Shown piece after piece: positions 45,097-55,138 of a stretch of DNA of 60,310 nucleotides. Made by a program: the position numbers and the translations under genes. Each line of letters begins with the position of its first letter. Within the stretch, counting starts at the first letter, position 1. The notes beneath the pieces were generated by a model. It was not told the origin of the DNA. It ran no database searches and saw only the letters and a program-made list of their open reading frames with translations. The DNA is from Alteromonas sp. ASW11-130 (GTDB taxonomy: Bacteria > Pseudomonadota > Gammaproteobacteria > Enterobacterales > Alteromonadaceae): the NCBI RefSeq assembly GCF_026183735.1, contig NZ_JAPFRE010000023.1, positions 1 to 60,310 on the forward strand. Reading direction: 5' to 3'.

Positions 45097-45300
45097 TCGT
45101 TTTGCCACTAAAAATTAAGATGCATCAACATTGCATTATTTTGTGATCTGTATTAGCGCTAAGGTCGTTCAAACTTTAGCAATAGTACCGTATCCGATAT
45201 GCGTACTAAATTTGTACGATAATTGTTCAACCATTTAGATTGGCGCTTTTTATAGCTGCCGCTCTCTTCCGTGAGATCCATTTAAAGGAGGGCCGCCACC

Positions 45301-45702
45301 TTGATCCATTGTCCTGATGACTTGCCCAGGCCATTACAAATTTTGGTGGGTCGCAGTTTGCGTTTGTGCGAAATGATTTTACCTCACACTAAGGTGCTCT
45401 ACCCTTTCGCGGCCGTTTATGAAGCAGGCCGTGTGGGCTGTCTATTTTCTGATGAAAGCGTACAAATAGAAAGCGAAAAACAATTAATTGAACAATTACA
45501 ATGGCGGATAATAGACACGACTACCCATACGGATAGTTACAGTGTGCTTGTCTATGCAGTCACGGTACAAACTCAAAATAAAAAAAGAGTTGATGCCATT
45601 GCCATTAACGCATCCCCCCCTGATGACGAAGAAACGATCCTGCTTTATCCATTTTTCCGAATTGGTCAACGCATTGTTTTATCGCCTCCCATCCACGGAT
45701 AG
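45301..45702 (+). CDS. Hypothetical protein, 133 aa
   Basis: TTG 45301 preceded by AAAGGAGGG (10 bases upstream). No family is recognised. The early segment (PRPLQILVGRSLRLCEMILP) and TKVLYPFAAVYEAGRVGCLF look like a globular, mixed alpha/beta cytoplasmic protein. There is no signal peptide or membrane span. It is followed after 131 bases by the carboxynorspermidine dehydrogenase gene on the same strand, but a separate promoter for that gene is likely. The rare start and the very strong ribosome site suggest a real, tuned gene. Confidence 0.6.
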   Translation: MIHCPDDLPRPLQILVGRSLRLCEMILPHTKVLYPFAAVYEAGRVGCLFSDESVQIESEKQLIEQLQWRIIDTTTHTDSYSVLVYAVTVQTQNKKRVDAIAINASPPDDEETILLYPFFRIGQRIVLSPPIHG

Positions 45703-45833
45703 ATTTGTTTATTTTTTGGCTGGAATCGTTACGCCCCCGCGTAATCATCTAAAAATAATGTAACTTAGTTTGCCAAATGCGGATTGTCTGCTAGCATTCA
45801 GCGCTAATTCTAAATGCCCTGGGAAGGACAATT

Positions 45834-47039
45834 ATGTCTCGAGTATTAATTATCGGAGCTGGCGGTGTGGCCGCCGTAACTGTTAAAAAATGTGCGCGTT
45901 TGCCGCAACATTTTGATGAAATCTACCTGGCAAGCCGCACAGTCTCTAAATGTGAAGCATTGCAAAAAGAAGTAGGTGCTGATCGAGTTAAAGCCGTATT
46001 CGCTGTCGACGCTGATAATGCGAGTGAAGTAGAAAAGCTCATCAACGAAGTTAAGCCTGATTTGGTGATTAACCTCGCCCTACCTTACCAGGATCTTCCA
46101 ATTATGGATGCCTGTTTGGCCACCGGTACTGACTATCTGGATACTGCTAATTACGAGCCCAAAGATGTAGCGAAATTTGAATACTCCTGGCAATGGGCGT
46201 ATCAGGACAAATTTAAGGATGCCGGCATTATGGCATTGCTTGGCAGTGGCTTCGATCCAGGCGTCACTAATGTGTATACCGCCTATGCGGCAAAACACTA
46301 CTTTGACGAGATCCATTATCTAGATATCGTCGACTGTAATGGCGGCGACCACGGTCAGGCTTTTGCCACTAACTTTAATCCAGAAATTAATATCCGCGAA
46401 ATCACTCAGCGTGGTCGCTTCTGGGAAAACGGTGAATGGAAAGAAACCGACCCACTAAGTGTTAGAGAAGATTTGGACTATCAAAACATTGGGGTACGTG
46501 CCTCATACTTGATGTTTCATGAAGAGCTTGAATCGCTGGTTAAGCACTTCCCCACTTTGAAGCGCGCGCGTTTCTGGATGACATTTGGTGACGCTTACCT
46601 AAATCACTTGCGTGTGCTTGAAGGTATTGGCATGACCAGCATTGAGCCCGTTGAATTCCAAGGACAAAAAATTGTTCCTCTTGAATTCCTTAAAGCCGTA
46701 CTACCTAACCCAGGCTCCTTAGCTGAAGGTTACACGGGCATGACGTGTATAGGCACATATATTACTGGGATTAAAGACGGCAAAGAAAAAACCATTTTTA
46801 TCTACAATAACTGCGAACATGCCAAGTGCAATGAAGAAGTGGGTGCACAGGCCGTTTCTTACACTACAGGCGTACCGGCAATGATAGGTGCTGCGTTGAT
46901 GCTCAATGGCACCTGGAAAAAATCAGGGGTATGGAATATGGAGCAATTTGACCCTGATCCGTTCATGGAAATGCTCAATGAGCATGGCTTACCCTGGCAC
47001 GTTCTTGAATGTGACCAAAGCCCATTTAGTAAAAAGTAA
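45834..47039 (+). CDS. Carboxynorspermidine/carboxyspermidine synthase (saccharopine dehydrogenase-like)
   Basis: Condenses aspartate semialdehyde with diaminopropane or putrescine and reduces the product, making carboxy(nor)spermidine. It has 401 residues with an N-terminal Rossmann loop VLIIGAGGVAAVTVKKCA. LINLALPYQDLPIMDACLATG (given as LINLALPYQDLPIMDACLAT) and LGSGFDPGVTNVYTAYAAKH are family features, and the late NNCEHAKCNEEVGAQAVSYT fits. It precedes nspC, confirming the polyamine role. Its stop codon lies within a four-copy TAAAAAG repeat. Confidence 0.9.
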   Translation: MSRVLIIGAGGVAAVTVKKCARLPQHFDEIYLASRTVSKCEALQKEVGADRVKAVFAVDADNASEVEKLINEVKPDLVINLALPYQDLPIMDACLATGTDYLDTANYEPKDVAKFEYSWQWAYQDKFKDAGIMALLGSGFDPGVTNVYTAYAAKHYFDEIHYLDIVDCNGGDHGQAFATNFNPEINIREITQRGRFWENGEWKETDPLSVREDLDYQNIGVRASYLMFHEELESLVKHFPTLKRARFWMTFGDAYLNHLRVLEGIGMTSIEPVEFQGQKIVPLEFLKAVLPNPGSLAEGYTGMTCIGTYITGIKDGKEKTIFIYNNCEHAKCNEEVGAQAVSYTTGVPAMIGAALMLNGTWKKSGVWNMEQFDPDPFMEMLNEHGLPWHVLECDQSPFSKK

Positions 47040-47057
47040 AAAGTAAAAAGTAAAAAG
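47030..47057. repeat. Heptamer repeat TAAAAAG x4
   Basis: Four exact copies spanning the stop codon (47037-47039) of the carboxynorspermidine synthase gene and filling the spacer before nspC. Identical heptamer to 31251-31285. Confidence 0.9.
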
Positions 47058-47070
47058 TGGAGTAGCTCGG

Positions 47071-48201
47071 TTGTCTGATTTAACTAAACGCTCTGATATT
47101 CCTTCTCCATGCTATGTGTTGGAGGAGGAAAAACTTGTTCGTAACCTGGAATTAATGAAACGTGTACAGAATGATTCTGGTGTGCGTATCATTTTGGCCT
47201 TAAAAGGTTTTTCCATGTGGTCTAGTTTCGACATTATAAAACCGTATCTTCACGGGGCTACAGCTAGTTCTGTGTGGGAGGCCAAGTTAGCCAGTGAAAT
47301 GGGAAAAGAGGTGCACGCTTATGCACCTGCCTATAAACCAACGGACATTGCGGCGTTAAAGAATCTAGTCAACCATATTTCATTCAACAGTATTGGCCAG
47401 TGGCAGCGCTATCAGGCTGATGTAAGTGAATTGTCAGTAGGTTTACGTATAAATCCAGAACATCAAGAAGCCAACACCCCTCTATATGATCCGGCTGCCC
47501 CAGGCTCGCGCTTGGGCATTCGCGCCAGTGAGTTGGAGGGCCTTGATCTGGCTGGTATTGAAGGATTTCATTGTCACAATTTGTGCGAGTGCGATTCTTT
47601 TGCTACCGAAAGAACACTTAGTGCTATAGAGCAGCGTTTCGCTAAATGGCTACCGCAGCTAAAATGGCTAAACTTAGGCGGTGGCCATCTTATGACTAAA
47701 AAGGGTTATAACGTTGAGCATTTAATTAAAACGCTGAAAAGTTTTAAAGATCGTTACCCACACTTAGATGTAATTTTGGAGCCCGGTTCAGCTGTAGCTT
47801 GGGATACAGGACCATTAATCGCTGAAGTGGTAGATATTGTGGATAACCAAGGGTCTATTGCTATTCTGGATATTTCCGCCACCGCGCACATGCCTGATGT
47901 GTTGGAAATGCCATATCGTCCAACGGTAATGCACAGTGGTGAAGAAGGGGTGAAAGCACATACGTATAAACTTGGTGGAAATTCCTGTTTAGCTGGGGAT
48001 GTTATTGACAACTATTCATTCGATGACCCCCTTACAATAGGTGATCGTTTGCAGTTTGAAGATATGATGCACTACACCATGGTGAAAACAACCTTCTTCA
48101 ACGGCGTAGAACATCCTGCTATCGCTATTTTACGCACAGATGGGTCGGTTGATGTAGTACGTCGTTTTAGCTATGAAGATTTTAAATCGCGGTTGTCCTG
48201 A
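47071..48201 (+). CDS. nspC: Carboxynorspermidine decarboxylase
   Basis: PLP enzyme (alanine racemase-like fold III) that decarboxylates carboxynorspermidine or carboxyspermidine to norspermidine or spermidine. It has 376 residues from TTG 47071 with GGAG eight bases upstream. The PLP lysine is Lys45 in ILALKGFSMWSSF. GIEGFHCHNLCECDSF, LNLGGGHLMTKKGY, LEPGSAVAW and GNSCLAGDVIDNYSFDDPL (catalytic Cys and Asp region) are typical. It forms an operon with the synthase gene; the spacer carries the heptamer array. Confidence 0.94.
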   Translation: MSDLTKRSDIPSPCYVLEEEKLVRNLELMKRVQNDSGVRIILALKGFSMWSSFDIIKPYLHGATASSVWEAKLASEMGKEVHAYAPAYKPTDIAALKNLVNHISFNSIGQWQRYQADVSELSVGLRINPEHQEANTPLYDPAAPGSRLGIRASELEGLDLAGIEGFHCHNLCECDSFATERTLSAIEQRFAKWLPQLKWLNLGGGHLMTKKGYNVEHLIKTLKSFKDRYPHLDVILEPGSAVAWDTGPLIAEVVDIVDNQGSIAILDISATAHMPDVLEMPYRPTVMHSGEEGVKAHTYKLGGNSCLAGDVIDNYSFDDPLTIGDRLQFEDMMHYTMVKTTFFNGVEHPAIAILRTDGSVDVVRRFSYEDFKSRLS

Positions 48202-48309
48202 TCAAAACTTCACGATAGTAATCACCGTCCAGCCGCCGGATGCACTTTAGCGGAAGCTTAGGTTACAAAAAAATCTGGCCCGACGGTCAAAAAGCTAGCC
48301 TCTATTGAA

Positions 48310-48340
48310 TATTACGTTGGGGTGAAAAGCCAACGTAATA
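48310..48340. other. Perfect 11-bp inverted repeat after nspC
   Basis: TATTACGTTGG-ggtgaaaag-CCAACGTAATA. There is no T-run directly after it, but TTTAACTTTTTTCG follows at about 48366. It may be a terminator element or a mobile palindrome; unassigned. Confidence 0.6.
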
Positions 48341-48438
48341 CCCCAGTTATCCGCGTTGGCTAGAGGTTTAACTTTTTTCGTAACTAACCGATCACTATCG
48401 CGGATTGGACTAACGTAACTACCAAAGGCCACTATCAG

Positions 48439-48705
48439 TTAAATTACACTATTTCCTCTGGCAACTTGAGATTCATTCACCTCACCTTCAATCAAGCGTT
48501 TTTCATCTAGATAAATAGCGTAACGCGTACCCTTCGGTGCTGAAATACTGTAATTGAACCCGTACATGTTATTTTCACTAAGCTCTACCTGAGCTTCGCG
48601 CTGCGGATATATTAATTCATACTGTCCGCTATCTTGTCCTTGAGAAAAGATATCCACGGTCCAGCGGCCATCCTGAATATCAATTTTTAGCGTTGAAACT
48701 GTCAT
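48439..48705 (-). CDS. Hypothetical protein, 88 aa
   Basis: From ATG 48705, which has GGGAGA five bases upstream; an earlier in-frame start at 48750 would overlap rsmI by 4 bases. The sequence (STLKIDIQDGRWTVDIFSQG, then YELIYPQREAQVELSENNMY) looks beta-rich and soluble, with no signal peptide. No family is recognised. It lies directly downstream of rsmI on the same strand and may share its transcript. Confidence 0.6.
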   Translation of the reverse strand: MTVSTLKIDIQDGRWTVDIFSQGQDSGQYELIYPQREAQVELSENNMYGFNYSISAPKGTRYAIYLDEKRLIEGEVNESQVARGNSVI

Positions 48706-48746
48706 ATCGTCTCCCATCAGTGGTTTGGTAAACAATACGCATTTTG

Positions 48747-49589
48747 TCAATGTTCGTTCATTTCCAGCCCAATTTGATAAAGGCGGTTCTTTTTCAAATC
48801 ATATTGTTGGGCCACAATGGCGGCGGCTTTTTTAAGCGGCAACTCTGTTTGTAACAAAGTAAGTAGTTTAAGCGCCTCCGGAGGGATTTCCGAGGGCGTT
48901 GCATCGCAGCCAGCGATTATCAGAACGAATTCTCCTTTCTGATGGGCCGGGTCCTGGCTTAGATAGTCACGTACTTTCTCTACGTTTCCACTTATATAGG
49001 TTTCAAATGTTTTACTAATTTCCTTGGCTAGTACGATCTGGCGGCTTGTACCTAAAACTTTTTCTACTACCTCAATAGTTTCCGCAATACGACGAGGGGC
49101 TTCGTAAAAAACCGATGTGGCTGTTCGCTTTTGTAAGTTTTCCAGCGCTTGTTCTCTTGCCAACATTTTGACAGGTAAAAAGCCTTCAAATACAAATTTG
49201 TCGGTGGGTAGGCCTGATGCGCTTAGAGCAGTTATTGCAGCGCAAGGACCAGGCAATGCCGTCACCACTATTCCTTCTTCTCGACATTTTCTTACTAAAA
49301 TGAATCCCGGGTCGCTGATTAGGGGCGTGCCAGCATCACTCACTAACGCAACGGACTCACCGTCTAATAAACGCTGACACAGCATTGCTGCCCGTTTATC
49401 CTCGTTGTGCTCATGCAAGGAGAGAGTACGCGCGTTAATAGCAAAGTGTTGCAATAATTTATGGGTATGCCGGGTATCTTCAGCTGCAATCCAATCGACT
49501 TCTCTTAACGTATCCAGCGCACGCTGTGAGATATCCTGCAAATTACCAATTGGTGTAGGAACAATATAAAGGGTAGCAGATGCTGACAT
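48747..49589 (-). CDS. rsmI: 16S rRNA (cytidine1402-2'-O)-methyltransferase RsmI
   Basis: Methylates the ribose of C1402 at the decoding centre. It has 280 residues of the tetrapyrrole-methylase fold: YIVPTPIGNLQDISQRAL at the N-terminus, AAEDTRHTHKLLQHF, LVSDAGTPLISDPGF and ALPGPCAAITALSASGLPTD (20 residues shown), all diagnostic. It is divergent from lpoA, the arrangement found in E. coli (yraL/yraM). 151 bases separate the two starts. Confidence 0.96.
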   Translation of the reverse strand: MSASATLYIVPTPIGNLQDISQRALDTLREVDWIAAEDTRHTHKLLQHFAINARTLSLHEHNEDKRAAMLCQRLLDGESVALVSDAGTPLISDPGFILVRKCREEGIVVTALPGPCAAITALSASGLPTDKFVFEGFLPVKMLAREQALENLQKRTATSVFYEAPRRIAETIEVVEKVLGTSRQIVLAKEISKTFETYISGNVEKVRDYLSQDPAHQKGEFVLIIAGCDATPSEIPPEALKLLTLLQTELPLKKAAAIVAQQYDLKKNRLYQIGLEMNEH

Positions 49590-49740
49590 AGTAACCTTAT
49601 TTCAGTTAGTTAATTGGATCATACATTGTAATCAACCAGTAATTACGACAAAGATGGTACAGTTATCGGTGGCGACCATAGCTTTTCTGGCTGGAATCGT
49701 TAAACTTGGCATCGATACGTAAAAACGCAAGGACCCCTGA

Positions 49741-51708
49741 GTGCATTTACCCCGTATAGTAACGTCGATAAAACCTGCCGTCATCAGCGCTATGCTGGTT
49801 TTATTAGCTGCCTGTTCAAGTTCTCCCGTACAGCAGGTGAAAAAGGTGGCTCCCGAGGTCATCTCTCCAGTGGAGCAGGTTAACGCCACATTTACGCCTG
49901 AAGAGCTCATAGAGCAAGCCAAAATGGTCTGGCAAAATGAGCAAAATAAAGAGAAGCGGGATGCGCTACTGCTTGACGCGGTGGCTATGTATATCAATCA
50001 ATTAGATGCATTAAAAGCGCAGGTATTATTAAAAACTATTGAGCGTGGGAGCTTGTCTGACAAATTGAGCGAACGCGCTAATTTGTTAATCGCGCAACTT
50101 TATATGAATAGTAGTGAGGCTTCGGCCAGCGAACTGATAACGCTAGTTTCTCCCCTTTCGAATGATGAGACGGTTCGTCAACAACAACGTCAACTGCAAA
50201 CTGAGCTTTATCTTCGATTACAGGATTGGGCAGCGGCAGCTAATGCGCTTATCCATTCCCAAGCGGCGACTCAGGACACTGTAGCGAAAATATGGGAGTG
50301 GACCAACCGCATCCCGAAAGAACAACTGGAAAAAGCCCAACAAGAGTTTCCCAAATTACGACCCTATATTGCATTGCGTGACTTAGTTGCTTCTTATGGG
50401 CTGCAACCCAAAAAACTCAGTAAAGATATCACGCAATTTAAACGAGTATTCCGTGGTCACCCTCTTATAGATTATTGGCCAGAAGCAGTCACTAAGGCTA
50501 CACAGATATCACCGCCTGCGCCCGATAATATTGTGGTATTACTTCCGTTAAGTGGAAGACTTGAAGCAACAGGTAACGCAGTGAAAGAAGGTATTGTCGC
50601 CGCGTATTTTGAGCACACCGCCAACTATTCCAATCGCCGAAATGTTCCAACCTTACACTTTGTAGACACCGTCGGTAAATCGGCTATCGACTTGGTCGAC
50701 GCGATAGGCGAAAGCCGCTGGGTTATCGGGCCGTTAATCAAAGAAACAATAGAATCACTACAAGGAAAACTGCCTCCATCCACAAATATGTTGGCACTTA
50801 ATCGTATTGATCTAGATAAAACCGCGATGCCGCTTTCCACCGAAGGTTTAACAAACGACCTTACTCGGTCAGCAATAACGACAGATAGTGCGCGTCAACA
50901 TGTCGGTTCTCATGCAACGGCTTACTTCGCTCTTGCACCAGAAGACGAAGCCGCTCAGCTAGCAGACTTGATATTTTTCAATGGTTATCGAGCGCCCGTA
51001 GTTATCACTTCAGACAGTAGTATCTATCAGCGGATGTTAATGTCGTTTAGTAGCCGCTGGGAGGAACTCAATGCGTTACGGAAGGGTCGCAATAAAATTA
51101 GTTTAACTAAGGTCACTTACACCGATAACAACTCCCTGAGAGATAGCGTTACCCAGGCGCTGGGTGTGGCTCAAAGTGAGAAGCGTATTAATCAAATTCG
51201 TTATATGGTAAACGAAGAATTGTACAATATGCCGCGTAACCGTGAAGACATAGATGCTATCGTCGCCTTTGCCTCCCCTGAACAAACTGAGTTGTTAAAT
51301 CCCATAATTGAGGCCAGTATTAGTCCATTTTACGGGAAAACAGTGCCCGTATACGCCACCTCACGCTCAATGGAATACGACAGCACAAAGAATCAATGGC
51401 GAGATTTACAAAATGTTCGCTTTTTGGACATGCCATGGATGCTTCCGAATAATCCCCGAAAGAGGATGCAAGAAGAAATTAGTAATTTTTGGCAAGATCG
51501 CAGCACACAGGAATCAAGACTATTCGCATTTGGCATTGATGCATTCCAACTGTTGCCTAATTTAGCGAGTATGGCCCTACTGCCTCAGGTAGCCGTCTCA
51601 GGCTTGACTGGGGAGCTTACAATGAATGAGCAAGGCGAAATTATTAGAACGCTTCCCCAGGCATGGATAAACAATCAAAAAGTGACATTGTTTAAGCAGG
51701 CCAAGTGA
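49741..51708 (+). CDS. lpoA: Penicillin-binding protein activator LpoA
   Basis: Outer-membrane lipoprotein that spans the periplasm and activates the peptidoglycan synthase PBP1a. It has 655 residues from GTG 49741 (AGGA seven bases upstream). The lipobox is LLAAC with Cys25. The N-terminal TPR-like helical domain is about 45-255, and the C-terminal periplasmic-binding-protein-like domain, from about 260 (NIVVLLPLSGRLEATGNAVK), runs to the end. It begins the lpoA-yraN-diaA-dolP cluster. The stop overlaps yraN by 4 bases (GTGA). Confidence 0.93.
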   Translation: MHLPRIVTSIKPAVISAMLVLLAACSSSPVQQVKKVAPEVISPVEQVNATFTPEELIEQAKMVWQNEQNKEKRDALLLDAVAMYINQLDALKAQVLLKTIERGSLSDKLSERANLLIAQLYMNSSEASASELITLVSPLSNDETVRQQQRQLQTELYLRLQDWAAAANALIHSQAATQDTVAKIWEWTNRIPKEQLEKAQQEFPKLRPYIALRDLVASYGLQPKKLSKDITQFKRVFRGHPLIDYWPEAVTKATQISPPAPDNIVVLLPLSGRLEATGNAVKEGIVAAYFEHTANYSNRRNVPTLHFVDTVGKSAIDLVDAIGESRWVIGPLIKETIESLQGKLPPSTNMLALNRIDLDKTAMPLSTEGLTNDLTRSAITTDSARQHVGSHATAYFALAPEDEAAQLADLIFFNGYRAPVVITSDSSIYQRMLMSFSSRWEELNALRKGRNKISLTKVTYTDNNSLRDSVTQALGVAQSEKRINQIRYMVNEELYNMPRNREDIDAIVAFASPEQTELLNPIIEASISPFYGKTVPVYATSRSMEYDSTKNQWRDLQNVRFLDMPWMLPNNPRKRMQEEISNFWQDRSTQESRLFAFGIDAFQLLPNLASMALLPQVAVSGLTGELTMNEQGEIIRTLPQAWINNQKVTLFKQAK

Positions 51709-52055
51709 TTAAAACGAAGCAGATAGGCGATAACGCGGAAGATAAAGCCAGATTGTACTTACAGAACCAAGGGCTTACATTTGTGGCAGCGAATATTCAT
51801 AGTCGGTACGGTGAACTCGACCTAGTTATGAAAGATAAGGCTTACTGGGTAGCGGTAGAGGTTAAATTTCGTCGCTCTACCCTATACGGTAATGCCATGG
51901 AATTTGTCACATCAGCAAAGTTAGCAAAAATCAGGCTTACCTTTGAACAATATTTAATTAGGCAGGGTCTTAATCCAGCCAGTACCCCTATGCGAATAGA
52001 TGTTATCGCTGTAAACTCAACACACCTTGACTGGCTTCAGAATGTAGAGTGCTAA
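51705..52055 (+). CDS. yraN: YraN family (UPF0102) nuclease-like protein
   Basis: 116 residues with the UPF0102 fold, related to Holliday-junction resolvases: GDNAEDKARLYLQNQGLTF, ANIHSRYGELDLVMKD and WVAVEVKFRRSTLYGNAMEF. The GE-x-D and E-V-K acidic/basic pair is the predicted metal site. Function unproven. It starts at GTG 51705 overlapping the lpoA stop, so it is translationally coupled; diaA follows after 49 bases. Confidence 0.93.
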   Translation: MIKTKQIGDNAEDKARLYLQNQGLTFVAANIHSRYGELDLVMKDKAYWVAVEVKFRRSTLYGNAMEFVTSAKLAKIRLTFEQYLIRQGLNPASTPMRIDVIAVNSTHLDWLQNVEC

Positions 52056-52077
52056 ACTCACAATCTTAGCAGCGTGA

Positions 52078-52697
<620 letters not shown>

Positions 52698-52698
<1 letters not shown>

Positions 52699-53291
52699 TG
52701 ATGATAAAAAAAGGGGCCAAACGTCTAGTTGCGCTATGCACAGTAATACTATCGATTGTATCTATTCAAGGATGCGCAGTAGTGGCCGTAGGCGCAGCGG
52801 GAGTAGCGGCGAAAGTCGCAACTGATAGACGTACAGTGGGCACTCAACTGGACGATCAGACGTCTGAAGGCAAAGTTGCTTTCAACTGGTCACAAAATGA
52901 CGCGTTAAAGGAACTAACGAATCTTCAGGTGAATGTGTATAACGGGGTTGCTTTATTAACAGGTCAAGCGCCTTCAGCTTCGCTTATAGAAGACGCCTTA
53001 CGCGCTGCAAAGAAAGTAGATTCAATCAGTAAAATCCACAATCAAATTCGTGTTGGTGAACCCATTGCCGCTACCACTCAAGCGAATGATATCTGGCTTG
53101 CTTCTAAAGTTCGCGCACAATTGTTGGCCGACGAGCGCATTCCCGCACTTCAGGTAAAGGTGGTAGTAGAAGACAGTGAAGTATTTCTACTTGGTCGAGT
53201 CAATAACCAGGAAGCCACATCAGCGGTGGATATTGCGCGCAACATCACTGGCGTAACACGGGTAGTCAGGGCGTTCCAGATATTACAATAA
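52698..53291 (+). CDS. dolP: Division/outer-membrane lipoprotein DolP (two BON domains)
   Basis: Outer-membrane lipoprotein that binds anionic phospholipid, collects at division sites and supports envelope integrity. It has 197 residues. The lipobox is SIQGC with Cys26. The first BON domain is about 50-125 (LTNLQVNVYNGVALLTGQAP), and the second about 130-197 (DIWLASKVRAQLLADE, VEDSEVFLLGRVNNQEATSA). Last of the lpoA cluster; a start one codon later (52701) is equally possible. Confidence 0.92.
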
Positions 53292-53330
53292 AGCAGACGG
53301 GCTGGAAATTTCGTCATTATCCAGCCCCGC

Positions 53331-53340
53331 TTGTCGACAA
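53331..53340. promoter_or_regulatory. TTGTCGACAA palindrome, candidate GntR-family operator 1
   Basis: Perfect 10-bp palindrome 168 bases before the gntR start. It recurs exactly at 53463-53472. The size and symmetry fit operators of FCD-type GntR regulators. Confidence 0.55.
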
Positions 53341-53462
53341 TTTACATCTAATTCAACAATAGCCCTTCTGCCAACTTGACTATTTAAAATGGTTAAAAGG
53401 TGATTTTAACTTTTAAACAAGCATGATTCCTTAATTTGACATAGTGCCCACCCTTCTTTATA

Positions 53463-53472
53463 TTGTCGACAA
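53463..53472. promoter_or_regulatory. TTGTCGACAA palindrome, candidate GntR-family operator 2
   Basis: Second exact copy, 36 bases before the gntR start codon and well placed to block the promoter or early transcription. A 9-of-10 match, CTGTCGACAA, lies within the gene at 53613-53622. Confidence 0.6.
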
Positions 53473-53498
53473 AGTTTAGCTTATTGTTGACGTCATTT

Positions 53499-54173
53499 AT
53501 GGACTTTACCAGCGAAACAGTCATTACCAGTGCCGATAAAACCTATATACAGCTGCGCAATGATATTGTTGAAGGGCGTATCGCCGCAGGCACCAAACTG
53601 AGTGAAGTTGAACTGTCGACAAACTATTCTGTAAGCCGTGCAGTAATCCGGGAAGCCATAAATCGACTGATGGCGTGTCATTTGGTGGAACGAAAAGCTA
53701 ATGTTGGCGCACGAGTCGTTACGCTTTCCCCAGAAGGGTTAGAGCAGTTATATCAGGTGAGAGAATCACTGGAAGGTATGGCCGCTCGGCTGGCGGCTAA
53801 AAATATGACTGATACGGAAGTTCAAAACCTCCAGCAATTACTTGATGCGCATTTTGATAAACAAGTGCAAGCTGGCGAGTCTTATTATCAGGAAGCCGGT
53901 GATGTAGATTTTCATTACCGCATTATTCAAGGTAGTAAGAACCAGCATCTAATTTCGGTACTGGTTAATGGCCTTTATCATCTGGTACGTATGTACCGCG
54001 TTCAGTTAGGCATGGCAGGACCCCGTGTGACTACTGCATTTGACGAACATTTGCATATTGTAAAAGCCATTGCTAATCGGGACGAAGAACTGGCTGAAAT
54101 TCTTATGCGACGTCACATACTTTACTCAAAAAATAATATTCAAACTAAACTTCTCAATCATTCAAACCTATAA
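53499..54173 (+). CDS. GntR-family (FCD domain) regulator of the methylcitrate operon
   Basis: 224 residues from ATG 53499. The N-terminal winged helix (about 14-80) has [20 protein letters not shown] and the recognition helix in [19 protein letters not shown]. The FCD effector domain (about 85-215) has Asp/His positions ([19 protein letters not shown]) that bind a metal and often a carboxylate. It directly heads prpB-prpC-acnD-prpF, so it probably represses them until methylcitrate or propionyl-CoA products appear. Two perfect palindromes upstream suggest autoregulation. Confidence 0.88.
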   Translation: MDFTSETVITSADKTYIQLRNDIVEGRIAAGTKLSEVELSTNYSVSRAVIREAINRLMACHLVERKANVGARVVTLSPEGLEQLYQVRESLEGMAARLAAKNMTDTEVQNLQQLLDAHFDKQVQAGESYYQEAGDVDFHYRIIQGSKNQHLISVLVNGLYHLVRMYRVQLGMAGPRVTTAFDEHLHIVKAIANRDEELAEILMRRHILYSKNNIQTKLLNHSNL

Positions 54174-54183
54174 GGACAATGAA

Positions 54184-55062
54184 ATGAGCCCAGGTAAGAA
54201 ATTCCGTCAGGCTTTGGCTGACAACACACCGCTTCAAATAGTAGGCACCATTAACGCTTATACGGCCATTATGGCGAAACAAATTGGCCATCAGGCCATT
54301 TATCTTTCCGGTGGCGGAGTGGCAAATGCGTCTTACGGGCTTCCTGACTTAGGTATGACGTCTTTGAACGATGTAATAGCGGATGTTCAGCGAATTACTT
54401 CCGCCTGTGATCTTCCTCTATTGGTGGATATCGATACCGGTTGGGGAGGCGCGTTTAACATCGCTAAAACTATCAAAGATATGGAAAAAGCAGGCGCCGC
54501 AGCAGTGCATATGGAAGACCAGGTGGCCCAGAAGCGCTGTGGTCATCGTCCGAATAAAGAAATTGTTTCGACCGATGAAATGGTTGACCGCATTAAAGCA
54601 GCGGTAGATGCCCGCACAGATCCAGACTTTTTCATCATGGCGCGGACTGATGCTTTTGCCCAAGAAGGCCTTGATGCTGCTATCGAGCGTGCGCAAGCGT
54701 ATGTCGCCGCAGGTGCGGACGGTATCTTTGCAGAGGCGGTACAAACCGAAGAACACTACCGTGCTTTTGCAGAAGCATTGGATGTGCCTATCCTCGCGAA
54801 CATCACCGAATTCGGTAAAACAGAGTTATGGAATAAAAAAGAATTGGGCGAATGGGGCGTGGCGATGGTCTTGTACCCACTTAGTGCCTTTCGCGCAATG
54901 AACAAAGCAGCAGAAATGGTATACACATCTATCCTTGAAAAAGGTGATCAAAAAGCTGTTACCGATATGATGCAAACGCGTATGGAGCTGTACGATTATC
55001 TGGGTTACCACGACTACGAAAAGAAATTGGATAGATTGTTTGCGCAAGGTAAGAACAAATAA
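54184..55062 (+). CDS. prpB: 2-methylisocitrate lyase
   Basis: Splits 2-methylisocitrate into pyruvate and succinate, the last step of the methylcitrate cycle. It has 292 residues from ATG 54184, with AAGGA seven bases upstream; longer in-frame readings run back into gnt[32 protein letters not shown] and the active-site KRCGH (in [15 protein letters not shown]) define the isocitrate-lyase/PEP-mutase family member PrpB. It starts 10 bases after the gntR stop, so it is co-transcribed. Confidence 0.96.
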   Translation: MSPGKKFRQALADNTPLQIVGTINAYTAIMAKQIGHQAIYLSGGGVANASYGLPDLGMTSLNDVIADVQRITSACDLPLLVDIDTGWGGAFNIAKTIKDMEKAGAAAVHMEDQVAQKRCGHRPNKEIVSTDEMVDRIKAAVDARTDPDFFIMARTDAFAQEGLDAAIERAQAYVAAGADGIFAEAVQTEEHYRAFAEALDVPILANITEFGKTELWNKKELGEWGVAMVLYPLSAFRAMNKAAEMVYTSILEKGDQKAVTDMMQTRMELYDYLGYHDYEKKLDRLFAQGKNK

Positions 55063-55138
55063 AAAAGAATAATAATACTGTGCCAATGAAAACGGCGCAG
55101 CTAAAGAACTCTACAAAATATTAATCGGAGATTAACTC

